A stretch of DNA of 64,000 nt. Origin: AP-15 sp963781215. GTDB taxonomy: Bacteria; Pseudomonadota; Alphaproteobacteria; ATCC43930; CGMCC-115725. Below the pieces are notes generated by a model. It made no database searches. It had not been told where the DNA came from and saw only the letters and a program-made list of their open reading frames with translations. Where the stretch lies: positions 34,600 to 98,599 of the forward strand of contig CAWAFE010000031.1 in assembly GCA_963781215.1 (NCBI GenBank). Direction: 5' to 3'. Positions 44,586 to 54,229 of the stretch are shown piece by piece (the stretch's first letter is position 1; each line of letters starts with the position of its first letter). A program made the position numbers and the translations under genes.

Positions 44586-45817
44586 CGACGCGCGGTGGCG
44601 CGGCGCGCGCGGGCGCCGGGGGTATAGCCCGGATGCCGGATGTCGTATTCGAGACCCGGGATCACCACCCGGACGACCGGCACTGCAAAATCCGGGCGGG
44701 TCAGGTCGACGGCGATTACCCGGTCGATCCCCGCCGACTGTAGTCGCTCCAGCGCCTGAGCGAGGTCGGTCGCCAGGTCGTCGCCGGCAAAGCTCGGCAC
44801 GTCGCGAAATGAGACCGGCGCGCTTTCCCGGCGCAGCGCGTCGAGCAGCGCGTCGACGATCGCGGCGTCGGGCGGCTCCTCGTATTCAGAGGGCAACAGG
44901 TCGTCTCGGATGCCGGCGATGTAGGTGAGCCGGGTCTGCGCCGCCTCGGTCAGCGCGCGCCCCAGCGCGATCGCCCGGTCGGGGTGGCAGCCCGCACCAT
45001 GAGAGCGCCGCAGCCGGCGGGGATCGCCATCGGCCGGATCGCGGATGTCGCACAGGAACGCCGAGATGCCGATATCCGTCGTGACATCCCACAGCCGCAC
45101 GGCGATGCCGGCCTTCTCGTATTTGGCCAGGAGGCCGAGGCAGTCCGGATCGTCGATCGAACCGATGTCGAGAGCGCAATCGGCCCGCTCGCGCATGCCG
45201 CGCGCATGCCACAGTGCTACCGCGTCGCGCTCGACCAGCTCGCATACCGCCGAGACGATCGCCTCGACGAGCCGGCTGCCCGACGCCAAACCGTTCGTGC
45301 CGGGGAGAAACCAGCCGTCGAGCGGCATCGTGGAATTGGTGTGCACGATCTCTGCCGGAACCCAGCACGGCTCGCGGCTCAGCAGGTCGCAGCCTTCGAT
45401 CCAGCGGATCCGGGCATCGGGGTCAAACGGCTTTGCGGTCGCGCACAGCGTGGCAGGATCGACGACAGCGCACGCCGCCGCCAGCTCGCGATACGCCGCG
45501 AGCCGGGATTGGCCGATCTCCTCGGCGTGAAACCCTTCAGCCGCCTCCATCAGCGCCGATGCCATCGCCTGATCAGGGTCCAGCCCTTTCCCTTGCGATA
45601 CCGAGACCGAGCGGGAATTGGGCCGGACGGCGATGGCGACAGGGATGCCGATATGGTCGAGGCCGGTAATAAAGCCGAGCCGCGTGATCCCCATCCTGGC
45701 CGCACTCGGCCGGACCCGCGCCAGGGTCTCGGACGGGGATTGCATGCGGTGCGTTCCGCGCCGGAACGCCTTCGGCGCCGGGTCGTCGAGGGCCCGCGTC
45801 AGACCCGCCAGGTCCAA
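44582..45817 (-). CDS. YcaO-domain protein, thioamide-forming type
   Basis: A 411-residue ATP-dependent enzyme that activates peptide backbone amides. The N-terminus KAFRRGTHR then SPSETLARVRP, and ITRLGFITGLDHIGIPV, belong to the TfuA-associated branch. ATP/Mg-site elements include ALMEAAEGFHAEE and AVCELVERDAVALWH. The C-terminus lacks the PxPxP end of azoline-forming YcaO proteins, consistent with a thioamidating role. TTG 45817 is used because an ATG at 45745 would cut off the conserved KAFRRGTHR. It is the middle gene of a three-gene operon, 43 bp after the exported Lys-rich protein. Confidence 0.9.
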   Translation of the reverse strand: MDLAGLTRALDDPAPKAFRRGTHRMQSPSETLARVRPSAARMGITRLGFITGLDHIGIPVAIAVRPNSRSVSVSQGKGLDPDQAMASALMEAAEGFHAEEIGQSRLAAYRELAAACAVVDPATLCATAKPFDPDARIRWIEGCDLLSREPCWVPAEIVHTNSTMPLDGWFLPGTNGLASGSRLVEAIVSAVCELVERDAVALWHARGMRERADCALDIGSIDDPDCLGLLAKYEKAGIAVRLWDVTTDIGISAFLCDIRDPADGDPRRLRRSHGAGCHPDRAIALGRALTEAAQTRLTYIAGIRDDLLPSEYEEPPDAAIVDALLDALRRESAPVSFRDVPSFAGDDLATDLAQALERLQSAGIDRVIAVDLTRPDFAVPVVRVVIPGLEYDIRHPGYTPGARARRATARR

Positions 45818-45860
45818 GGCGTTCGCCGGGAACTGCCGGGTTCTGCCGCCGGCTGCGGCA

Positions 45861-46319
45861 TCACCCCTTCTTGCCGGCGTCGGTCTGGTTGGATTTCGGC
45901 GGCGAGCCCGCCTTTTCGGCCTTGCCCGCCTTGCTCGGCGCTTCCGTCTTGTCGGCTTTCCCGCCCGACGACCACCAGTAGAAACCAGCGCCGCCGCCGC
46001 CGGCCAAGACCGTCGGATTGAGCCGCAGATCCCCGCCGGCGCCGCGGTCCTCGATCAACTGCCTCAGGCGCCGGGCTTCCGGGGTGTCGCCGAGCGGCAA
46101 TTCCCGAAACTCCCCGTCTGCTTCGGAAAGATAGACCCTTCCGCCTTCAACGCGGAGCAGCAGGCTCGCCGAGTCCGGCTGCTGATCTTGCGCGCCCGGC
46201 ACCACACCCCCGGAGGGCGGCTGGGGCGTATCGGCTCGGGCACCGGCGGTGGAGAGGGCTCCAAGCCCGAGAAGCAGGGCAGCACGGCCGGGCAGACGCA
46301 ACCAACGCGGTACAGCCAT
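45861..46319 (-). CDS. Exported protein with Gly/Trp motif and Lys-rich tail, upstream of ycaO
   Basis: A 152-residue protein from ATG 46319 with a signal peptide (RAALLLGLGALSTAGARADT). The middle reads LLLRVEGGRVYLSEADGEF then LRLNPTVLAGGGGAGFYWW. The tail is almost all Lys, Ala, Ser and Pro (KADKTEAPSKAGKAEKAGS). The GGGGAGFYWWSSGG segment is a distinctive low-complexity motif. It starts the operon with ycaO and tfuA. It could be a substrate, an envelope accessory, or unrelated. No family was recognised. Confidence 0.65.
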   Translation of the reverse strand: MAVPRWLRLPGRAALLLGLGALSTAGARADTPQPPSGGVVPGAQDQQPDSASLLLRVEGGRVYLSEADGEFRELPLGDTPEARRLRQLIEDRGAGGDLRLNPTVLAGGGGAGFYWWSSGGKADKTEAPSKAGKAEKAGSPPKSNQTDAGKKG

Positions 46320-46467
46320 CCGATCCTCCCCCAACGCTTGTGCAATTCTAATAACAGGACGGTGGCTTCCGCCAAGCGAAAAATATGCCGGGTACTGCAC
46401 GGACTGGCGTGCCGCGGGTTGCGCGGCGCCGCCGGCTGCCGCATCTTCGCCCGGACCGGAGGGAGAA

Positions 46468-47526
46468 ATGGATTTCGGTTACTTCACGCTCAGCGACAAC
46501 CATTACGAAAACAACGCCCGCAGCGCCAACCGGCTCGTCGCCGATATCATCGACGAGGCGGTCTATGCCGACGCGGTCGGATTGCATTCGGCCTGGATCG
46601 GCGAGCATCATTTCAGCACGCTGGGCGTCCTGTCCTGCCCCGATCTGGTCCTCGCCCACGTTGCGGCGCGGACGACCCGCATTCGCCTCGCGCCCGCCGT
46701 GACGGTATTGCCGCTGCACCATCCGATCCGCGTCGCCGAGCAATGGGCAACTCTCGACCTCTTGAGCGGCGGGCGCGTCGATTTCGCCGCCGGCCGCGGC
46801 TACGACCGCCGCGAATACGGGCCGTTCAAGGTGTCGTTCGAGGACAACCAGTCGATCTTCGAAGAGGGCATGGAGGTCGTGCGGCGCTTGTGGTCGAGCG
46901 AGGCACCGGTCTCGCATCACGGCAGGCATTTCCAGTTCGACGAGGTGGCGATCACCCCGCGGCCGGTGCAGCACCCGCTCCCGGCCTATGTCGCCTCTTT
47001 CTCGCAGCCCTCGATCACCCTCGCCGGCCGGCTCGGCTGCGGCCTGATCGTGGCCCCGTTCGCCGCGGCAATGACCTTTGGCGGCCTCCGCCAGGTGGCA
47101 GAGCTCTACCACCGCAGCTGCGCCGAGCACGGGCGGCAGCCGGGCCGGCTGATGTGCAGCTATTTCATCCACTTCGCCGACACCACGGCGGCAGAGGCGG
47201 CGGCGCGGGCGCGTCAGATCCGCTATTATCGGGAGTGCGCGACCGCCGCCTTTCCGGGCGACCCGAAGACCGCGCCGCCGAGTTACCGCTACTTCGTCGA
47301 GATGGTCGAACGGCTGCGCAACGTGCGGCCCGAGGATTTGAGCGACAACTCGGTGCTGCTGGGCTCGCCGACGCAAATCATGGAGTCGCTGAAAAAGGTC
47401 GAGGCCGCTGGCTTCGACGAGGTCATCCTCTATTTCAATGTCGGGTTGAAGCCGCACGCCCAGGTCAAGGACGAGATGGCCCGCTTCGCCACCGAGGTGA
47501 TGCCGCATTTCCCCGGCGCGGCGTGA
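46468..47526 (+). CDS. LLM-class flavin-dependent oxidoreductase (second copy)
   Basis: A 352-residue luciferase-like monooxygenase. MDFGYFTLSDNHYENNARSA, WIGEHHFSTLGVLSCPDLVLA, LPLHHPIRVAEQWATLDLLSGGR and FAAGRGYDRREYGPF are all family motifs. It shares only general family features with the copy at 25.8 kb. The ATG at 46468 has a GGAGGGAGAA ribosome site. Its stop overlaps an in-frame GTG of the next gene (GTGA), so the two may act in one pathway. Confidence 0.87.
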   Translation: MDFGYFTLSDNHYENNARSANRLVADIIDEAVYADAVGLHSAWIGEHHFSTLGVLSCPDLVLAHVAARTTRIRLAPAVTVLPLHHPIRVAEQWATLDLLSGGRVDFAAGRGYDRREYGPFKVSFEDNQSIFEEGMEVVRRLWSSEAPVSHHGRHFQFDEVAITPRPVQHPLPAYVASFSQPSITLAGRLGCGLIVAPFAAAMTFGGLRQVAELYHRSCAEHGRQPGRLMCSYFIHFADTTAAEAAARARQIRYYRECATAAFPGDPKTAPPSYRYFVEMVERLRNVRPEDLSDNSVLLGSPTQIMESLKKVEAAGFDEVILYFNVGLKPHAQVKDEMARFATEVMPHFPGAA

Positions 47527-47534
47527 GACACGTC

Positions 47535-48950
47535 ATGGATTGCGACGCGGCAGTCGAGCGGATCAAGGAAATCGTCGGCCCCCGCGGCTGGATCGCCGAC
47601 CCGCGCGACGAGGAGCCCTATCTCGTCGAGGCGCGCGGCCTCTATCGCGGCGCCACAAGGCTGGTGGTGCGCCCGGCCTCGACCGCGGAGGTGGCGGCCG
47701 TGGTGCGGGTCTGCGCCGCGGCGGGGCTCGCGATCGTGCCGCAGGGCGGCAACACCGGCCTCGTCGGCGGCAGCGTCCCGCCGCCGGACCGCGACAACAT
47801 TGTCCTCGCTCTCGGCCGGATGAACCGGATCCGCGCGATCGACGCCCTGAACTTCACAATGACAGTCGAGGCCGGCTGCATTCTCGCCCATCTGCATCAG
47901 GCCGCCGCCGATGCCGACCGGCTGTTCCCGCTGAGCCTCGGCGCCGAGGGCAGCTGCCAGATCGGCGGCAATATTTCGACCAACGCCGGCGGCATCGCGG
48001 TTCTGCGTTACGGCAATACCCGCGAGCTGATCCTGGGGGTCGAAATCGTCTTGCCCGACGGCCGGGTCTGGGACGGCCTCAGAAGCCTGCGCAAGGACAA
48101 CACCGGCTACGACCTGAAGCAGCTCTTCATCGGCGGCGAGGGCACGCTCGGCATCATTACCGCCGCCACACTGAAGCTCTTTCCGAAGCCGCGCGAGATC
48201 GAGACCGCGTTTCTGGCGCTGACGAGGATCGAGGACGCGATGGCGCTCTTCGCCCATGCCCGCGCCGCCACCGCCGACCAGTTGACCGCCTTCGAGTTGA
48301 TCCCGCGCGCCGGTCTCGATCTGGCACTCGCCCATGTCCCCGGCACAATCGACCCGCTGGCCGCGCGTTACCCTTGGTACGTGCTCCTCGACATGTCGTC
48401 TAGCCAGAGCGACAGCGGCATCCGCGCCCTATTGGAACGGCTGCTGGAAGCAGCGCTCGACGAGGGCCTCGTCGCCGACGGGGTGATCGCCGAAAGCGGC
48501 GAGCAGGCGAAGGAATTGTGGCGCATCCGCGAGGCGATCGTCGAGGCGCAGCTCTATTCGGCTTCGATCAAGCACGACGTCTCGGTGCCGGTGAGCCGGG
48601 TCGCCGAGTTTGTCACCCGCGCTTCGGCTGCGGTCTGCGACCGGTTGCCCGGCATCCGCCCGATCGCCTTCGGCCATGTCGGCGACGGCAACATTCACTT
48701 CAACCTCACCCAGCCCGAAGGCATGGACAAGGCGGTGTATCTGGAGCGCTGGCAGGAGTTCAACGACCTCGTCCACGGCGTCGTGCGCGAGCTTTCGGGC
48801 TCGATCAGCGCCGAGCACGGCGTCGGCCTCATGAAGCGCGACGAGATCACCCACTACAAGCCCGGGGTCGAGATCGAGCTGATGCGCCGCATCAAGCACG
48901 CCCTCGACCCCGACGGGATCATGAACCCGGGGAAAGTGGTCGGGGTATAG
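47535..48950 (+). CDS. FAD-linked 2-hydroxyacid dehydrogenase (GlcD / D-2-hydroxyglutarate dehydrogenase family)
   Basis: A 471-residue flavoenzyme. The PCMH FAD fold has VVRVCAAAGLAIVPQGGNTG and the glycine loop ICQIGG-like QIGGNISTNAGG. The C-terminal half has the oxidase-4 domain with FGHVGDGNIHFNL, whose His/Asp bind the 2-hydroxyacid carboxylate or a metal, and EHGVGLMKRDEI. These enzymes pass electrons to an ETF or a quinone. The ATG at 47535 is used; a GTG at 47523 overlapping the upstream stop is equally possible. Confidence 0.9.
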   Translation: MDCDAAVERIKEIVGPRGWIADPRDEEPYLVEARGLYRGATRLVVRPASTAEVAAVVRVCAAAGLAIVPQGGNTGLVGGSVPPPDRDNIVLALGRMNRIRAIDALNFTMTVEAGCILAHLHQAAADADRLFPLSLGAEGSCQIGGNISTNAGGIAVLRYGNTRELILGVEIVLPDGRVWDGLRSLRKDNTGYDLKQLFIGGEGTLGIITAATLKLFPKPREIETAFLALTRIEDAMALFAHARAATADQLTAFELIPRAGLDLALAHVPGTIDPLAARYPWYVLLDMSSSQSDSGIRALLERLLEAALDEGLVADGVIAESGEQAKELWRIREAIVEAQLYSASIKHDVSVPVSRVAEFVTRASAAVCDRLPGIRPIAFGHVGDGNIHFNLTQPEGMDKAVYLERWQEFNDLVHGVVRELSGSISAEHGVGLMKRDEITHYKPGVEIELMRRIKHALDPDGIMNPGKVVGV

Positions 48951-49006
48951 ACGCGCCTCCCCGAAATCCGGGGCAGCAACTCGCCGATGCCGTACTCGGC
49001 GCCATC

Positions 49007-50694
49007 TCAGCCACGGCTGGCCTGCGGTTGACGCAGCCGGGTGGCGGCGCTCGCCACCGCTTTCAGCGAGGCGGTGATGATGTTGCCATCGATGCCGACG
49101 CCGTGGAGCGTCGTGTCGCCGCCGTCGCGGATCTGAACATAGGCCGTCGCCTGCGCGTCCGCGCCGGCGCCGATCGCATGCTCGCGGTAGTCGGCGACGG
49201 TCAGCTCGATCCCGCATTCCCGGCGCAAGGCGTCGACAAAGGCGGCGATCGGACCGTTGCCGACCCCCTCGATCCGCCGCTCGACCCCGTCGACCGTGAC
49301 CGTGGCGGCGATGCGGCGCTGGTTCGGCGCGCCCGGTTCGGGGAACAGATTGTAGTCGGCGAGAACGATCCCGCCCTCGCCCAGGTAGGCGTCCTGGAAC
49401 AACGACCAGATGTCGGCGCTGGTCAGCTCCTTGCCGGTGCGGTCGGTCACCTCCTGCACCAGCTTGGAAAACTCGATCTGGAGCCCGCGCGGCAGGTCGA
49501 GCCCGTGATCCTCCTTCAATAGGTATGCGACGCCGCCCTTGCCCGATTGGCTGTTGACCCGGATCACCGCCTCGTAGCTGCGGCCGAGATCCTTCGGGTC
49601 GATTGGCAGATAGGGCACCTCCCACAGCGCGTCGTTGCGTTTGGCCAACGCCTCGAAACCCTTTTTGATCGCGTCCTGGTGCGAGCCGGAGAAGGCGGTG
49701 TAGACGAGCTCGCCGGCATAGGGGTGGCGCGGATGGACCGGCAGCTGGTTGCAGTGCTCGACCGTGCGGACGATCTCGTCGATGTCGGTGATGACGAGGC
49801 CGGGGTCGATCCCCTGGCTGAAGAGGTTCAACGCAAGGGTCATCACATCGACATTGCCGGTGCGCTCGCCGTTGCCGAAGAGGGTGCCTTCGACTCGGTC
49901 GGCGCCGGCCATGACCCCGAGCTCGGCCGCCGCCACGCCGGTGCCGCGGTCGTTGTGCGGATGCAGGCTCAACACGATGCTGTCGCGGTCGCGGATATTG
50001 CGGCCGAACCACTCGATCTGATCGGCATAGACGTTCGGCGTCGCCATCTCGACCGTCGCGGGCAGGTTCAGGATCACCTTTTTCTCCGGAGTCGGCCGCC
50101 ACACGTCCATGACCGCCTCGCAAATCTCGACCGCGAAGTCGAGCTCGGTCCCGGTGAAGCTTTCGGGCGAATATTGGTAGACGATCTCGGTTTCCGGCAT
50201 GCCCGCCGCGAGGTCGCGAATCCGGCGCGCAGCGTTGACCGCGATGTCGACAATGCCCGGCTTGTCGAGCCCGAAGACCACCCGGCGCTGCAAGGTCGAG
50301 GTCGAGTTGTAGAGATGCATGATGGCCCGCCGCGCTCCGCGGATCGATTCGAAGCTGCGCTCGATCAGTTCCGCCCGCGCCTGCGTCAGCACCTGGATCG
50401 TCACGTCGCCGGGGACGAGGTTCTTCTCGATCAACTCGCGGACAAAGGCGAAATCGGTCTCCGAGGCGGCCGGAAAGCCCACCTCGATCTCCTTGAAACC
50501 GAGCTTGACCAGGAGGTCGAACATGCGGCGCTTGCGCTCGGGCCCCATCGGCTCGACCAGCGCCTGGTTGCCGTCGCGCAAATCGACGCTGCACCACAGC
50601 GGCGCCCGATCGATGACCCGCGCCGGCCAGCGCCGGTCGGGCAAGGCAATCGGAGCGAACGGGCATGGTATTTGTGGATCGGCATTACGGACAT
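49007..50694 (-). CDS. leuA: 2-isopropylmalate synthase, long form (apparent frameshift near 5' end)
   Basis: This enzyme makes 2-isopropylmalate from acetyl-CoA and 2-oxoisovalerate, the first step of leucine synthesis. The DRE-TIM catalytic domain has LWCSVDLRDGNQALVEPM and LHPHNDRGTG. The C-terminal regulatory domain (about 430-545) senses leucine. From the ATG at 50694 (AGGAGC ribosome site) the first frame gives MSVMPIHKYHA, the expected N-terminus. The frame then breaks at a run of three Cs (minus strand; 50661-50663). The next frame takes over as PFAPIALPDRRWPARVID. One more C would join them into a normal protein of about 562 residues. Without it, translation would have to start at TTG 50644. 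Confidence 0.9.
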
Positions 50695-51315
50695 CGGAAG
50701 CTCCTGCTGCGGGATCGCCGCGAATAGAAAGATCAGATCATCGGATCGCAAGGCGCCACGGCCGGCGGCTCATCGCCGGCCGGGGCTAAGTCGCCGGTGG
50801 AATGCCCGATGACCGCGGACGGCTGGGCAGCTCTTTGTCAGATAAATCGAAGGCATTGGCGATACCGAGCGAACATGGCTTCCCCGGTGGGGACGACGTC
50901 GAGCAGTGTCGGCATCCGGCAGGACGCCAACTCAAATAAGTCGCAGCTCGTCGCGCTCGCTGGGCATCGCGCATTGCCTAGCAGAACGTTTGGCGATGGT
51001 CAATCCCGCTTGCAACGCTGACGCCGAACACGCCTCGTCGAACGCCAAACCACAGGTTTTCAAGACTGTCGCCTTTTTACCACTGTGGCCAAATAACCAC
51101 GGTTGGCAGAAAAGCCACGCTTGGCCTCTGGGCTCGATTGACTCGGAACTGTTGCCCGATAGTGTTCTCTGTGTCGAATTTGGCACGCGCGCTGTATCGA
51201 TCGTAGATCGATAAGTAGTCGGCGAGTCCTCGCCTTTCCGGTTTGCCGCCAGGCAGTGCCGGGAGGTGGCCCAATGATCGGCCGCGCGTGATCGAGGTAG
51301 ACTGAGTGGGGACCC
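50695..51315. other. Intergenic region between divergent leuA and a hypothetical gene
   Basis: A 621-bp gap. It should contain the leuA promoter (minus) and that of the gene at 51316 (plus). I looked for a leucine-rich leader peptide before leuA and found none. Short frames in it have neither conserved motifs nor ribosome sites. Nothing else is seen. Confidence 0.4.
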
Positions 51316-51819
51316 ATGCGGCCTGGCGTGCGGGCCGAGGAGCGGGGGAAAGTGGACCACGTATCCGAGCTGACTAATATCGTGGCGTTTCCGTTGGCGA
51401 TGCATCGTGCCCCGATGCGCGCATCGGCCTTTCCGATCCGGAGTAGCAACTACGAGTTCACCGAACCGGAGCTGGCGGTGCTCTGCCGCTGGTTTTCGGC
51501 GATGAAATATGCCTTTCCGGGGACCGAGGGCGTGATGATGGTGAGCCATCAGCAGAGCTATTCGGCGGTCGGGCTTTACAACCGGGCGGGCGGCGCTCCG
51601 AATTGCCTCGTCGCCAAGCATCTGGTGGCGGGCAAGGCGCGCTTCTTCTGGTCGACCGAATTCGATCCACCGCGCCAAATCGGCGATCTTTCCGACATCA
51701 CCGACGCGCATATCCGCGCGATCCGCCCGCCGCGCAACGAGACGGGCTGGCTCGATCCCGCCGGTTGGATGGGGGTCTACGCCTCGCGCCTGATCGCGAC
51801 CGAGCTCCAGATCGTCTAG
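51316..51819 (+). CDS. Conserved-looking hypothetical protein
   Basis: A 167-residue protein with no signal peptide or membrane segment. It has evenly distributed codons and mixed hydrophobic and charged residues (FTEPELAVLCRWFSAMKYAF, VMMVSHQQSYSAVGLYN, FFWSTEFDPPRQIGDLSD) that suggest a folded globular domain. The ATG at 51316 follows GTGGGGACCC; a later GTG would drop 13 residues. No family is recognised and the neighbours give no clear hint. Confidence 0.6.
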   Translation: MRPGVRAEERGKVDHVSELTNIVAFPLAMHRAPMRASAFPIRSSNYEFTEPELAVLCRWFSAMKYAFPGTEGVMMVSHQQSYSAVGLYNRAGGAPNCLVAKHLVAGKARFFWSTEFDPPRQIGDLSDITDAHIRAIRPPRNETGWLDPAGWMGVYASRLIATELQIV

Positions 51820-51946
51820 GCGTGGAGCCTGCGATAGCGGCGGCTCCGGCGACCGCGCGCGCCGGTTAGACAATCGGTTGGCATTTTCTGCCGGGAGCCT
51901 GATAGTCCCTGATCGGCAACCGAAAATCGGCAACGGAGGCCGGTAC

Positions 51947-52942
51947 ATGCGCGGGTTTGCGGGTTTTCGCGGCGACGAGATGATTGTCGTGACCGGAGGT
52001 GCAGGCTTTATCGGCTCGCACATCGTCCTCGATCTGGCACCGACCGGGCTGCGCGTCGTCGTCGCGGACCTGCTGCGCACGGGCGGCAAGTGGCGCAACA
52101 TCGCCGCGGCGCCGCTCCATGACCTCGTCCGTCCCGAAGCGCTCTTCGACTGGCTGGAGCAACACCGCGACAAGATCGCGGCGGTCGTTCACATGGCTGC
52201 GGTCTCGACCACGACCGAGCCCGATATCGACAGGTACGTCGCGAACAACGTTCGACTCTCGCTCGACCTGTGGCACTGGTGCGCCGCTACTGCGACGCGG
52301 CTGATCTATGCTTCATCGGCGGCGACCTATGGCGATGGCGGCGCCGGTTTCCGCGACGACCAGGACCCCGCCGCCCTTGCTGCGCTGCGCCCGCTCAATG
52401 CCTATGGCTGGAGCAAGCACCTGGTCGACCGGCGCATCGCCGACGATCTCGCCCGCGGGCTACCGGTGCCGCCGCAATGGGCCGGGCTCAAATTCTTCAA
52501 CGTCTATGGGGCCAACGAGGGCCATAAGGGCGACATGCAGTCGATGGTCAGCAAGCTTCTGCCGATCGTCGAGGCCGGCGGCGAGGTCGATCTCTTCAAG
52601 TCGCACGATCCGCGCTATGGAAACGGCGGGCAGCTGCGCGACTTCGTCTATGTCAAGGACTGCGCCGCGGTCGTCAGATGGCTGCTGGGCAATCCGGGGG
52701 TCAGCGGCTTGTTCAACGTCGGCACCGGCGCCGCACGCAGCTTTCTCGACCTGGCGGGCGCGGTAGGCGCCGCGCTCGGGCGCGAGCCGAAGATTCGGTT
52801 TGTCGATACTCCGCTGCCGTTGCGCGCGCAGTACCAGTATTTCACCGAGGCGGACATGACCAGGCTACGCGCGGTCGGCTTCCCCGGCGCGTTCCATTCG
52901 CTCGAAGCCGGCGTGCGAGATCTTGTCCAGACCTCGCGATAG
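51947..52942 (+). CDS. NAD-dependent sugar epimerase, ADP-glyceromanno-heptose 6-epimerase type
   Basis: An extended SDR enzyme of 320-331 residues. The NAD loop is VVTGGAGFIGSHIV, the catalytic Tyr/Lys pair lies in AYGWSKHLVDRRI, and FFNVYGANEGHKGDMQSMVSKL and FVYVKDCA match heptose epimerases (HldD) used in LPS core synthesis. A strong CGGAGG site favours ATG 51947; ATG 51980 would begin directly at the NAD loop. A glycosyltransferase follows by 12 bp, in keeping with surface glycan work, but other hld genes are not present. Confidence 0.83.
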   Translation: MRGFAGFRGDEMIVVTGGAGFIGSHIVLDLAPTGLRVVVADLLRTGGKWRNIAAAPLHDLVRPEALFDWLEQHRDKIAAVVHMAAVSTTTEPDIDRYVANNVRLSLDLWHWCAATATRLIYASSAATYGDGGAGFRDDQDPAALAALRPLNAYGWSKHLVDRRIADDLARGLPVPPQWAGLKFFNVYGANEGHKGDMQSMVSKLLPIVEAGGEVDLFKSHDPRYGNGGQLRDFVYVKDCAAVVRWLLGNPGVSGLFNVGTGAARSFLDLAGAVGAALGREPKIRFVDTPLPLRAQYQYFTEADMTRLRAVGFPGAFHSLEAGVRDLVQTSR

Positions 52943-52954
52943 CATCCCCATCAG

Positions 52955-54217
52955 GTGATCCTTCTCGATCTGTCGCGCCTGATCTCCCGCGCCGGGCGCC
53001 CGGGCCCGACCGGGATCGACCGGGTCGAGCTCGCCTATGCGCAACACTTGATCGCCGAAAGGATCGATCCGTGCTTTGCCGCGGTGACGCCGTGGGGCGG
53101 CCTCGCGCTGCTGCCTAATTCGGCCGCGAAAGACTTCGTCGCGGCAATCGCCGGCGCCTGGCGGGGCGAGGCGTCAGCGGTGGCATCGCACCGGCTGGGG
53201 CGGCGGTTGCGCGTCGCCGCCGCGCTGAACGCCGAGAGTTCTCTCCACGCCAGATTACGGGCGGCGGAGGATGAAGCGGTCTATCTCCTCGTCTCCCACC
53301 ACCATCTCGAACGACGCCGGCTGATCGCGCGTCTGAAGGAACACGGCCGGGCCGGCTTTGTCGCTCTCGTCCACGATCTGATCCCGATCGAATTTCCCGA
53401 ATACGCGCGGCCCGGAGAGGATGCGAGACACCGCCGGCGCATCGACACCGTGGCCGCCCTGGCGGACGCGGTAATCGTCAATTCCGCGGCGACCCGCGCC
53501 GCGCTGCAGCCTTGGCTCGAGCGCGCCGGCCGCGCGCCGCCGGTGCTGGTGTCGCCGTTCGGCGTCGACCTGCGCGCGATGCCGCAGGCAAAGCCGCCGC
53601 CGGTCGACACGCCCTATTTCGTGTGCATCGGCACGATCGAGGCGCGCAAGAACCATCTCCTACTGCTCAATCTATGGCGCCGCCTCGTCGGAGAGTGCGG
53701 CCATGCGGCACCCCGGCTCTTTCTGGTCGGGCAGCGAGGATGGGAGGCGGAGGGCGCGATCGACATGCTCGAACGCTGCCCGGCGCTGCGCGGCATCGTC
53801 TTCGAGTGCGGCCGGCTATCCGACGCCGGGATGGCCGGCCTGCTCCGCGGCGCGCGGGCGCTGCTGCTGCCTTCCTTCGCCGAGGGCTTCGGCTTGCCGC
53901 TGGTCGAGGCGCTGGCGGCAGGCGTTCCGGTTCTGTGCAGCGACATTCCGGCGTTGCGCGAGAACGGCGCCGATGTGCCGGACTATCTCGACCCGCTTGA
54001 CGGCCCTGCCTGGCATGCCGCGATCCATGATTATGCCGAGGCCGCCTCGCCGCGGCGTGAGGCGCAGCTACGCCGGCTCTGCGGCTGGCGGCCGCCGCGT
54101 TGGCAGGACCATTTCGCCGCCGTCGACGAACTGATCGCGGACGCGGCACGCGTTTCCTCGTCCCGCGGTTTCGGGCGCCGCGGCCGCTTCCTCCCCGAAC
54201 GCCGTCGAGTAGCCTAG
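52955..54217 (+). CDS. GT4-family glycosyltransferase
   Basis: A 420-residue GT-B glycosyltransferase from GTG 52955. The C-terminal domain has YFVCIGTIEARKNHLLLL and the nucleotide-sugar site LLPSFAEGFGLPLVEALAAG, with the E-x7-E pattern of family GT4. The N-terminal part begins ILLDLSRLISRAGRPGPTGI and has LVHDLIPIEFPEY, common in mannosyl/glucosyltransferases for polysaccharides. It follows the epimerase closely. Donor and acceptor sugars are unknown. Confidence 0.88.
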   Translation: MILLDLSRLISRAGRPGPTGIDRVELAYAQHLIAERIDPCFAAVTPWGGLALLPNSAAKDFVAAIAGAWRGEASAVASHRLGRRLRVAAALNAESSLHARLRAAEDEAVYLLVSHHHLERRRLIARLKEHGRAGFVALVHDLIPIEFPEYARPGEDARHRRRIDTVAALADAVIVNSAATRAALQPWLERAGRAPPVLVSPFGVDLRAMPQAKPPPVDTPYFVCIGTIEARKNHLLLLNLWRRLVGECGHAAPRLFLVGQRGWEAEGAIDMLERCPALRGIVFECGRLSDAGMAGLLRGARALLLPSFAEGFGLPLVEALAAGVPVLCSDIPALRENGADVPDYLDPLDGPAWHAAIHDYAEAASPRREAQLRRLCGWRPPRWQDHFAAVDELIADAARVSSSRGFGRRGRFLPERRRVA

Positions 54218-54229
54218 AAAGGAGAAAAC

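Noticed and set aside
50695..51315. Leucine leader peptide or attenuator before leuA
   Set aside because: No Leu-codon-rich short frame or terminator/antiterminator pair was found.
51060..51449. 129-codon minus-strand frame near the hypothetical gene
   Set aside because: No conserved motif; overlaps the better supported plus-strand gene.
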